From Nostoc linckia FACHB-104 (GTDB lineage Bacteria; Cyanobacteriota; Cyanobacteriia; Cyanobacteriales; Nostocaceae), in NCBI RefSeq assembly GCF_014696615.1, contig NZ_JACJQJ010000023.1:1-64000 (forward strand): a stretch of 64,000 bases of DNA, in the 5' to 3' direction. The position numbers and the translations under genes were made by a program. Positions 57,548-64,000 of this stretch are shown in pieces. The first letter of the stretch is position 1, and each line of letters opens with the position of its first letter. Under the pieces are notes generated by a model. The model saw only the letters and a program-made list of their open reading frames with translations. It ran no database searches and was not told the DNA's origin.

Positions 57548-58318
57548 CTATACACGTTGAGTACTAAGGGTTGAACGCTGATTGCTAAATCTCTCTTTAG
57601 CCAACTTTGCTGATGAGTTGGGAATATTGGAATTCAAAATTTCCATGTTAAATCGGTATCCTACATTGCGGATGGTTTGAATTAAACTAGGTTGGCGAGG
57701 ATCGAGTTCAACTTTTTTCCGCAGCGATAAAACATGAGTATCAATAGTTCGGGGATTGTCAATAGCGTCAGGCCAAGCACGACGTAGTAACTCGGATCTA
57801 GAAAGAGGCACTCCTCCCGCTTGGGCTAAAACGTATAATAAACTAAATTCTTGGGGCGTTAAGTCAATAAACTCCCCTTGAAATCTCACCCGGCGTTGCA
57901 CTAAATCAATTTGCAGCGAACCGTAATCCAAATAAGCTGGTGCTACTGGTGTGCGGTTGCGGCGAATTAGTGCTTCTACTCTGGCGAGAAACTCTTGCAT
58001 TCCAAAAGGTTTGCTCAGGTAATCATCTGCTCCCGCCTTCAAACCAGCGACAATATCAGATTCATTACTACGAGCAGATAGCATTAAAATTAAAGGTTGT
58101 TGCTGACGATGCAACCAACGGCAAAACTCAATGCCATCACCATCAGGTAAATCAGCATCCAGAATTACCAATGTTGGTTGCTGGTTCAAAAACACTTCCC
58201 TTGCTTGATAAATGCTGGCGGCTTGGTGTACTCGATATTCCAACTGTTGTAAGTGCCAACCTAGCAACGACCTGAGATGGGGATTCCCCTCAACGATTTC
58301 AATACAAACCGAACCCAC
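57548..58318 (-). CDS. OmpR/PhoB-family response regulator
   Basis: A 256-residue regulator. The receiver domain (1-115) has the phospho-acceptor Asp54 (VILDADLPDGDG), Ser81 as switch residue and Lys103 (LSKPF). The usual acidic pair near the start is reduced to VEGN, with only Glu10. The DNA-binding winged helix (130-225) is intact: LTPQEFSLLYVLAQAGGVPLSRSELLRRAWP, RTIDTHVLSLRKKVE, RNVGYRF. About 30 residues of Ser/Asn-rich tail follow. No histidine kinase is adjacent. The start is GTG 58318. Target genes are unknown. Confidence 0.88.
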   Translation of the reverse strand: MGSVCIEIVEGNPHLRSLLGWHLQQLEYRVHQAASIYQAREVFLNQQPTLVILDADLPDGDGIEFCRWLHRQQQPLILMLSARSNESDIVAGLKAGADDYLSKPFGMQEFLARVEALIRRNRTPVAPAYLDYGSLQIDLVQRRVRFQGEFIDLTPQEFSLLYVLAQAGGVPLSRSELLRRAWPDAIDNPRTIDTHVLSLRKKVELDPRQPSLIQTIRNVGYRFNMEILNSNIPNSSAKLAKERFSNQRSTLSTQRV

Positions 58319-58881
58319 GGTGGCAAGACCCCTTAGCGTTGATGAATTTCAAAGTAACAAGCCCAGTCCCAAGGTTTTGTAGTCTTTGTTACTCCTATTA
58401 CTATTCCCTTTATATTTCCTTATAGAAATAGTGGCTAAAAGTTTAACTTATGCTTTAGCCCCAGCCAATTAGTAATTTTCTTAAATTTTTGTTATAATTA
58501 TTTAAATTAGTGCTAGATGAACATCTAAGCTCCTACAACGGGGTAATGCAGCACAACTCCATCACCAAAAAGCCAACCTTTAGCCATTTATTTTTCTTAT
58601 CTCTCAGCTTGATGGTGAAAACAGATTGCACCTTGCATCAGTTTAGTGTTGACTTACACAGATAAAGCTGAGATGTTACTAAAAGTAAATTATAAAAATA
58701 GCTTACCAAATAATCTTATTCCCGATTTTCTGGAATAGGATCTAAATACCTTGTAGCTGCTGGAGGGTAATGCCCAAAACAGAGATATTGATTTTGACTC
58801 AATGCCAGGGGGAAAGTGACACTTCACATTTCCGCGTGAATCATTTACAATTCTCATTCCAAAGAGATTAATTCAGCAGTT
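58319..58881. other. Gene-free divergent spacer
   Basis: About 560 bases with no credible gene and no recognised repeat. Runs of TTAATTTT and TTATAATTATTT near 58485-58505 could be promoter material for either flank. Nothing more is seen. Confidence 0.45.
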
Positions 58882-59136
58882 ATGCTCCAAGACACACAAA
58901 CCATCCGCTATTACCAAAGACTGACCGACGCCTTCGTCGAGCTATGGAATCGTGGTTATCGCATGGATGATATGCGGATGTATTTGGATGGATATCTCGC
59001 CGCTCTGCGGCATAGCAACGCAATCGAGCCTTATCTGATTCATCGTTTAGAAGAGGAAGCAAGCCGCTACCTTTACGACGCATCAAACTTTGCAATGACT
59101 CAAACACAACCGGAACCACAACACGATTACTACTAA
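58882..59136 (+). CDS. DUF6761 family small protein
   Basis: An 84-residue, mostly helical soluble protein: TIRYYQRLTDAFVELWNRGYRMDD, then MRMYLDGYLAALRHSN, then IEPYLIHRLEEEASRYLYD, with a short Gln/Pro tail. It matches a small cyanobacteria-specific family without known function. The length is complete and the start is a good ATG. Confidence 0.82.
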   Translation: MLQDTQTIRYYQRLTDAFVELWNRGYRMDDMRMYLDGYLAALRHSNAIEPYLIHRLEEEASRYLYDASNFAMTQTQPEPQHDYY

Positions 59137-59520
59137 TGCTGCACCCAGGTTTCGAGCGTAACCACTAATCAACGCAGATGATTATAACATATTACCTGCC
59201 TTGATCAAGGGGTTAAGTGGTGTGAAATATTGGAGAAATTTTTTGATAAAAATTATCCTCTTGGTGATATTTTTAGATTCCCGATATCACTGAGGGGATT
59301 TTTAAGTGGGGATTGGGGATTGGGGACTGGGGATGAGGGAGATGAGGGAGATGAGGGGGATGAGGGGGATAGGAAACAAAGAAGCAATCCCTTTTAGCCA
59401 TTACCAATTACCAATAGCCACTTGCTCAGTTTGCTAAGAAATGTAAATTCATAATTTAACTGCATAAAGTCTTGATGAAGCACTGATATGTTAGTGCAGC
59501 TTTAAGTAGGACTACCTTAT
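59137..59520. other. Spacer with G-rich filler repeats
   Basis: Positions 59306-59370 contain GGGGATTGG and GATGAGGGA units of the filler family. The rest is AT-rich and no gene is seen. The NB-ARC gene starts at the right edge. Confidence 0.6.
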
Positions 59521-60870
59521 GTGACAGCCCTAGAATTAACTTTTGAGCAAGCAATGCTGGTTTTAGATACAGTGTTGCAGAAAAAGCATTTAAGTAACAT
59601 TCAAGAGTTAGTATTCCGATTGTGCTGGAAAGGATATACCTATGCAGAAATTGCTGAAACCTCAGGTTATGACGATGATTACATCCGAGATGTAGGCTTT
59701 CGATTATGGCAGACGCTCTCAAAAGCACTGGGAGAAAACATCGCTAAAAGTAACGTCAAAACAGTGCTAAGAAGGTATTATGCCAACCTTGTACCAGCAG
59801 AATCAGCAGGATCTAACACTACAGCATTTCCTATCCCGAAACCCCAACGCCGTCAAGATTGGGGAGAAGCGATAGATGTTGCGATTTTTTATGGACGCAA
59901 AGTAGAACAAGCATTACTGGAAAAGTGGATTATCCAAGAAAAATGCCGCTTAGTGATGCTGCTAGGAATGGGGGGAATTGGTAAAACAGCTTTATCTGTG
60001 AAAGTGGCAGAACAGTTACAGGTTAAGTTTGATTTTGTAATTTGGCGTAGTCTCCGAAATCGTCCACCGATTTCTGCTCTACTGCGGGATTTAATTCTGT
60101 TTCTCTCGCAAGATACAGAAGTAAATTTACCAGAAACCACAGATGGGCAAATTTCGTGTTTGATTAAGTATTTACGCTCCCAACGCTGCTTGATTTTGCT
60201 GGATAATATCGAATCGATTTTTCAGGAAGGGGAAACTGCAGGACATTATTGTCCTGGATATGAGGGATATGGTCAACTTTTGCGGCGTGTGGGAGACGAA
60301 GTACATCAAAGTTGCCTGATATTTACTACTAGAGAGACTCCCAGCGGTTTTACTGCTAGGGAAGGTGAAACTTTGCCAGTGCGATCGCTTCAATTAACTG
60401 GGTTACCACAATTAGAATCGCAGCAAATCCTCTCCAGCAAAGGATTAGCAAATTCAGCAGATGAAACTAAGCAGCTAATTCAGTCCTATACAGGTAATCC
60501 TTTAGCATTGAAAATTGCTGCAACAACTATCCAGAGCTTATTTGATGGCGATATTTCCCAATTTTTACAGCAAGGGCCAGTTGTTTTCGGTGACATTTGG
60601 GTAATTTTAGAGCAACAGTTTCACCGCCTGTCTGCTAACGAAAAGCAAGTCATGTACTCCCTAGCAATCAAACAAAAGTGGGTAACGCTAACGGAATTGC
60701 AACAGGATGTTGTACCGCAAATCTCTGAAGGAGAATTATTAGAAGCACTTTTGTCTTTACAAAGGCGATCGCTTCTCGAACAGCAATCAGGACTCTATAG
60801 CCAACAACCTGTAGTGATGGAATACGTAACTGACAACCTAATGGGGCAAGTGTGCTGTGTGCTAAGTTGA
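59521..60870 (+). CDS. STAND-class NB-ARC ATPase without sensor repeats
   Basis: A 449-residue protein. Residues 1-95 form a helical N-terminal effector or HTH-like domain (FEQAMLVLDTVLQKKHLSNIQELVF, YTYAEIAETSGYDDDYIRDVGFRLW). The NB-ARC ATPase follows: P-loop GMGGIGKTAL (149-158), Walker B CLILLDNIE near 226, sensor 1 IFTTRE near 270, and GNPLALKIAA near 315. A winged-helix segment ends at VMEYVTDNLMGQV. In the usual cyanobacterial proteins a long WD40 or TPR array starts there; here the frame stops after eight more residues (GQVCCVLS). Either a short natural form or a truncation. The start is GTG 59521. Confidence 0.82.
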   Translation: MTALELTFEQAMLVLDTVLQKKHLSNIQELVFRLCWKGYTYAEIAETSGYDDDYIRDVGFRLWQTLSKALGENIAKSNVKTVLRRYYANLVPAESAGSNTTAFPIPKPQRRQDWGEAIDVAIFYGRKVEQALLEKWIIQEKCRLVMLLGMGGIGKTALSVKVAEQLQVKFDFVIWRSLRNRPPISALLRDLILFLSQDTEVNLPETTDGQISCLIKYLRSQRCLILLDNIESIFQEGETAGHYCPGYEGYGQLLRRVGDEVHQSCLIFTTRETPSGFTAREGETLPVRSLQLTGLPQLESQQILSSKGLANSADETKQLIQSYTGNPLALKIAATTIQSLFDGDISQFLQQGPVVFGDIWVILEQQFHRLSANEKQVMYSLAIKQKWVTLTELQQDVVPQISEGELLEALLSLQRRSLLEQQSGLYSQQPVVMEYVTDNLMGQVCCVLS

Positions 60871-60910
60871 AATTGCTTCCTGACATAGCACTCGTTATGG
60901 TGATTGCAAA

Positions 60911-61297
60911 ATGCCCGAATGGAAACTAGTAACAGAATTTACATTTGATAGCGCTCACTACATCAAAGATTACGATGGCCCTTGTGGCCGGATGCATGGG
61001 CATACCTATAAAGTCAGAATGGAGGCAAAATCATCACAACTTCACTCTTCAGAATTTTGTCCACATCCGGTTATGGTGGCTGACTTTAGAACTTTGCGTT
61101 GGGCGAAACAAGACGTAACTAAAGGAGGACTTGATCACTGCGTTCTTAATGAAGTTTTACCTCCAGAATATGAAACCACTGCTGAGATGATTGCCAAGTA
61201 TATTTATGACCGAACTAAGCAGCAGTTACCGCCAAATGTAGAACTAAAAGTAAGAGTTTCAGAAACAGCGAATAGCTGGGTTGAGTATCACGAGTAA
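60911..61297 (+). CDS. queD: 6-carboxytetrahydropterin synthase (QueD/PTPS family)
   Basis: It turns dihydroneopterin triphosphate into 6-carboxytetrahydropterin in the queuosine pathway, or pyruvoyl-tetrahydropterin in the PTPS form. The 128 residues hold the zinc ligands His16 (FDSAH), His29 and His31 (MHGHTY), the catalytic Cys25 (GPCGRM), LDHCVLNE with the Asp/His pair, and the substrate-binding Glu near the end (VRVSETANSWVEY). It starts 41 bases after the NB-ARC gene and has its own terminator. The QueD/PTPS choice rests on the cysteine pattern. Confidence 0.88.
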   Translation: MPEWKLVTEFTFDSAHYIKDYDGPCGRMHGHTYKVRMEAKSSQLHSSEFCPHPVMVADFRTLRWAKQDVTKGGLDHCVLNEVLPPEYETTAEMIAKYIYDRTKQQLPPNVELKVRVSETANSWVEYHE

Positions 61298-61328
61298 TCT
61301 TTTTTAGAGCTTGCTTTGGTTAACCCTC

Positions 61329-61363
61329 TAGCTTCCCGAATCAACATTGGGAAGCTATTTTTT
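61329..61363 (+). terminator. Terminator of queD
   Basis: TAGCTTCCC (61329-61337) pairs perfectly with GGGAAGCTA (61349-61357), with an 11-base loop, followed by T6. Confidence 0.88.
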
Positions 61364-61473
61364 ATGCGTGAATGAGGAAACCTACGATTTACTTCAGTCT
61401 TTCTGTACAAATTAAAACACAAACAGTATAATTATATACTAAGCAACAATGAGTTTTTGATTGTGATACCAGT

Positions 61474-62016
61474 ATGGCAAAATACCAGCCTTTGTTTACC
61501 ACCCTTGCTTTATGCTCTCTCTCCCTTACTACTCTGACTAGCAGTAGCTTGGCTCAAAATAAAGCTGCAAATCAAGCTAGCTTACAAGCACAGGCCACTA
61601 CTTCTACTACTACTTCTGTTTCTACTTGCCCTTTACCTACAGAAATTGCGGTAACATTTTTAAAATCTGAATGTCAGGAAGTGAAACTCACAGAAGCCAA
61701 AACTTATTACCGTTACTTCAGTAGCGATACTAATAAATTTGGTAGATATCTCACCACTAATCTTTACCAAAATAATGTAGAAGTAATTAGAAAATTAGCT
61801 TTAAAACAAGAATGGGGCAACCAAGCAAAAATGATGTTAACAGTCACTGTCCCGGCTGGAACGAAAGTTTATCAAGGAATAGTCGCGCCGCAAGAACCAT
61901 CACAATGTTATCCAGGTGGCGGACAGCAAATATTTATTCAAGATTCCAAAGATCCAAACTTAAAATGGTCTGAAGGAACCCCATTGCAAGTAGCAGAATT
62001 TAAGTGTCCTTTATAA
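61474..62016 (+). CDS. Exported protein of unknown function
   Basis: A 180-residue protein with a signal peptide (MAKYQPLFTTLALCSLSLTTLTSSSLAQ; the likely cut is after SLAQ). A Thr/Ser-rich linker follows. The remainder is a beta-rich domain with four cysteines (STCPL, SECQEV, PSQCYPG, EFKCPL), which could form two disulfides outside the cytoplasm. No enzyme motif was recognised. It stands alone between queD and a small protein gene. Confidence 0.75.
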   Translation: MAKYQPLFTTLALCSLSLTTLTSSSLAQNKAANQASLQAQATTSTTTSVSTCPLPTEIAVTFLKSECQEVKLTEAKTYYRYFSSDTNKFGRYLTTNLYQNNVEVIRKLALKQEWGNQAKMMLTVTVPAGTKVYQGIVAPQEPSQCYPGGGQQIFIQDSKDPNLKWSEGTPLQVAEFKCPL

Positions 62017-62169
62017 AAGGCGCTAAATTAATCACTTCCAGATAAAATTTGTACAAAGTTGCGATCCCTAGCAAAATTCATTTTCGATATTACTTACCAG
62101 CATCCAAAAACTGGATTTCTCAGGAACGGCGATCGCAACATTATTTACCAATATCTCTAATTAAAAAAG

Positions 62170-62451
62170 ATGGAAGCAAAAAAAGTAGAATTTCTGAAGC
62201 TGATAGATCAAGCGCTGGAAGTAGGAAAAACAATGCTTGATACTGGATATCCCTCTTCAGATAGATTAAATAACTTAATCGCTCAATTACAGCAAATTAA
62301 AGCCGAAACGATTAGCGATCGCTTAGAACCATCAGGTGGAATTGTCACACTAGGCTTGGCGCGGGAAGTTGCTGATTGGATTGAAAACCTAGATTCACCG
62401 TTATTAAAAGCTGTAGGAGCAATAGAGATTTATTACCAGCAACAACTATAA
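62170..62451 (+). CDS. Small helical protein of unknown function
   Basis: A 93-residue soluble protein predicted as helices: KKVEFLKLIDQALEVGKTML, DRLNNLIAQLQQIKAETISDRL, then LGLAREVADWIENLDSPLLKAVGAIEIYYQQQL. It appears conserved in cyanobacteria and may contact a partner through its acidic face. An alternative frame (62049-62240) overlaps it but looks like non-coding text. Function is unknown. Confidence 0.72.
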   Translation: MEAKKVEFLKLIDQALEVGKTMLDTGYPSSDRLNNLIAQLQQIKAETISDRLEPSGGIVTLGLAREVADWIENLDSPLLKAVGAIEIYYQQQL

Positions 62452-62489
62452 AGTTGAAAATTATACCAATTTTTATGTAATTCCATTGA

Positions 62490-62606
62490 GGGACTTCCAG
62501 AAATTAAATTATCCACTTTTCTGGGCAAAGACCATAATTGTATTCTTCCTCCCCTGCGTCCTCTGCGTCCTCTGCTTGCTAAAGCGATTGATTATTTTTT
62601 TATTTG
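62490..62606 (-). repeat. MITE-like element, copy C
   Basis: On the minus strand it reads CAAATAAAAAAATAATCAATCGC, the AGCAAGCAGAGG core, GGGGAGGAAGAATACAATTA and GGATAATTTAATTTCTGGAAGTCCC, the same block order as copy A. The length is 117 bases, and the GGAAGTCCC end is intact. It sits in a 420-base gap (62452-62871) that is otherwise AT-rich and gene-free. A frame across it that codes for a hydrophobic peptide is considered spurious. Confidence 0.75.
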
Positions 62607-62871
62607 TAATTCACTTGGTTGTAAGCAGTTATACTAATTTTGTTTTTTCAAAAAACACTAGTAAAATTAAGCATATATACTGTATAATATTAGTCAAATC
62701 TTCAAAAGAATTTGTCAATTTAAATAACTGATTCTGAACGTTTATAAAGAAATAAATCAGTTTATTAAGGTTTTAATAATACTTATCTCAGCTTCGACAT
62801 TCATTCCGTTATTTGCTGCTGGAATTGTGTAATCTGAAAACAGCTAAAGCTAATAATGAAATTGAGGTCTG

Positions 62872-63087
62872 ATGACTCCTACGATTATGCGTCAGCTATG
62901 GTCTGTGGTTGAAACCGCGCAAACCAAGACCCTCTTACAGCTAGACGATGCTAGCTTGGTGCAATGGTTAGTTAAACAAACCAACACCCAAGCATTGTTA
63001 GAACCGAAAGAAACCGATTTTCTCTGTGATTACATTCAATCTCGTTTGTCTTTGATTCGCGATTTGGCTTATGAACGACAGTGTTAA
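62872..63087 (+). CDS. Small conserved cyanobacterial protein
   Basis: A 71-residue helical protein: MRQLWSVVETAQTKTLLQLDDASLVQWLVKQ, then TDFLCDYIQSRLSLIRDLAYERQ. It has no membrane segment or signal, and its composition is normal for the window. The pattern of hydrophobic residues suggests a compact helical bundle. Function is unknown. Confidence 0.72.
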   Translation: MTPTIMRQLWSVVETAQTKTLLQLDDASLVQWLVKQTNTQALLEPKETDFLCDYIQSRLSLIRDLAYERQC

Positions 63088-63147
63088 GACGAGAGCGATC
63101 GCAATATCTTAGTCCTCAGTGTCAGGGCAGTAAATTTGGGCTATTGG

Positions 63148-64000
63148 CTATTGATGTTGTCGGGGTAAATAGCCTTCTACCAAGCAATCAGAACCAACTA
63201 CACGCCAACGAACATTTTCTAAAGTTAAAGCTTCCGTCATTGTGGTAAAACCCAAATCGCCTACAGGCGTGGGAGCATTACTACCACCAATGATTTTTGG
63301 AGCAATAAAGGCGAGAATTTTTTGCACCGCTCTTTGTGCGATCGCACTTGCAGCTAAAGTACCACCACATTCCCATAGAACGCTACAAAAACCCCGCTCA
63401 TACAAGTGCCCCATGACATTATCTGGTGTGAGTGACGTGAACTCCACCACTTGTACACCCTTTTGCCGTAACATTTCTTGAATATTAGGATTAGCGCCTA
63501 CCTCCGTTAACACTAAAGTAGGAGCTTCCTCTGTTTCCCAAAGATGAGCATTTTCTGGCAAGTCGAGATGGCGACTCATCACTACCCGCAAGGGATTATG
63601 GGCCCCTACCTGATGGCTAGTTAAGTAAGGATTGTCTTGTCGCACAGTATTACCGCCCACAATAACAGCATCACAAGCAGCCCGTAGTTGATGAACTTCA
63701 CCGCGGGCTGCTTGATTTGTTACCCAAGCGCTATGACCGGAAGTAGTAGCAATTTTGCCATCCAAAGTCATGGCATACTTCAAAATACCTAAAGGGCGCT
63801 TGTAGAGAATGCGATGTACAAAAGCTTCATTGAGTTGCTGACAGGCTGCTTCTTCCACACCCACCACAACCTCTATCCCTGCGGCTCGTAACCGCGCAAT
63901 CCCACCGCCCGCTACCAGTGGGTTTGGATCTACCATACCCACAACCACCTTTGCCACTCCCGCATTGATTAAACCTTCCGAACAAGGTGGAGTGCGCCCA
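63148..64000 (-). CDS. ribD: Riboflavin biosynthesis protein RibD (5' end outside window)
   Basis: The bifunctional deaminase/reductase makes 5-amino-6-ribitylamino-uracil phosphate from GTP-derived pyrimidine. The open frame runs off the right edge. In-frame text before the first internal start (GRTPPCSEGLINAG) holds the zinc-binding Cys of the deaminase, followed by GGGIARLRAAGIEV. The reductase half has MTLDGKIATTSGHSAWVTN, VIVGGNTVRQDNPYLT and LWECGGTLAA. The missing part is the first 70-80 residues, including the HAE deaminase motif. An internal GTG at 63957 must not be taken as the start. Confidence 0.93.
   Translation of the reverse strand, partial: GRTPPCSEGLINAGVAKVVVGMVDPNPLVAGGGIARLRAAGIEVVVGVEEAACQQLNEAFVHRILYKRPLGILKYAMTLDGKIATTSGHSAWVTNQAARGEVHQLRAACDAVIVGGNTVRQDNPYLTSHQVGAHNPLRVVMSRHLDLPENAHLWETEEAPTLVLTEVGANPNIQEMLRQKGVQVVEFTSLTPDNVMGHLYERGFCSVLWECGGTLAASAIAQRAVQKILAFIAPKIIGGSNAPTPVGDLGFTTMTEALTLENVRWRVVGSDCLVEGYLPRQHQ

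Noticed and set aside
62049-62240. 63-residue frame overlapping the small helical protein gene
   Set aside because: It overlaps a better-supported frame, is basic and irregular, and has no family features.
62486-62731. 81-residue hydrophobic frame
   Set aside because: It reads through the MITE-like copy C and AT-rich flank; the other copies do not keep this frame.
1-64000. CRISPR arrays, tRNA or rRNA genes, prophage, complete insertion sequences
   Set aside because: No regularly spaced repeats, cloverleaf sequences, phage structural genes or transposase motifs were recognised by reading; a tRNA scan was not possible.

Overview
The window looks like chromosome of a filamentous, Nostocales-type cyanobacterium (Nostoc/Calothrix/Tolypothrix-like). 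The octamer GCGATCGC (HIP1) recurs throughout. Intergenic spaces carry the G/C-skewed filler and heptamer repeats familiar from Nostoc genomes. RNase E ends in the arginine-run motif known from cyanobacterial enzymes, and several conserved cyanobacterial families of unknown function are present (DUF1830, DUF1997, DUF4079, DUF6761). No tRNA, rRNA, CRISPR array, complete insertion sequence or prophage was seen.

Layout. 0.4-10.5 kb holds a twice-frameshifted short-chain dehydrogenase, ilvN, a BON-domain protein, an alpha/beta hydrolase, infC, a 1003-residue transporter-like/HEAT-repeat fusion, a TIGR00341 membrane protein and dxr. 11.3-19.3 kb is a glycan-type island of five polytopic GT-C or related membrane proteins, three on the plus strand converging on two on the minus strand. 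A gene-free stretch of about 1.7 kb follows, then a NodB-type polysaccharide deacetylase. 22.3-29.7 kb carries ferredoxin-type glutamate synthase, divergent from a secreted phosphodiester glycosidase-domain protein.

30.0-36.4 kb has a mannose-6-phosphate-isomerase-type cupin, an IscA-like protein and the str cluster rpsL-rpsG-fusA-tuf-rpsJ, with a strong sigma-70-like promoter before rpsL and an internal terminator before rpsJ. 36.6-45.6 kb has a stand-alone Lon substrate-binding-domain protein, pheA, a DUF1997 protein, a minus-strand group of a fused B12-binding radical SAM protein, rne and rnhB (rne-rnhB tightly spaced), and a STAS protein.

46-64 kb is mixed: dapL, clpS, a CPBP protease, a PIN-toxin relic, a translationally coupled pair (DICT sensor with degenerate HD-GYP domain, then a pentapeptide-repeat protein), a radical SAM protein, DUF proteins, a lone ABC ATPase, an OmpR-type regulator with a reduced acidic pocket, a STAND/NB-ARC ATPase that stops where sensor repeats would be expected, queD, small conserved proteins, and the 5'-truncated ribD at the right edge.

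The most unusual items are the GT-C island, the transporter-HEAT fusion, the repeat-less STAND ATPase, the DICT/HD/pentapeptide pair, a three-copy MITE-like element with inverted ends, and a possible unannotated small RNA near 46.4-46.6 kb. No clear new defence or biosynthetic system was found.
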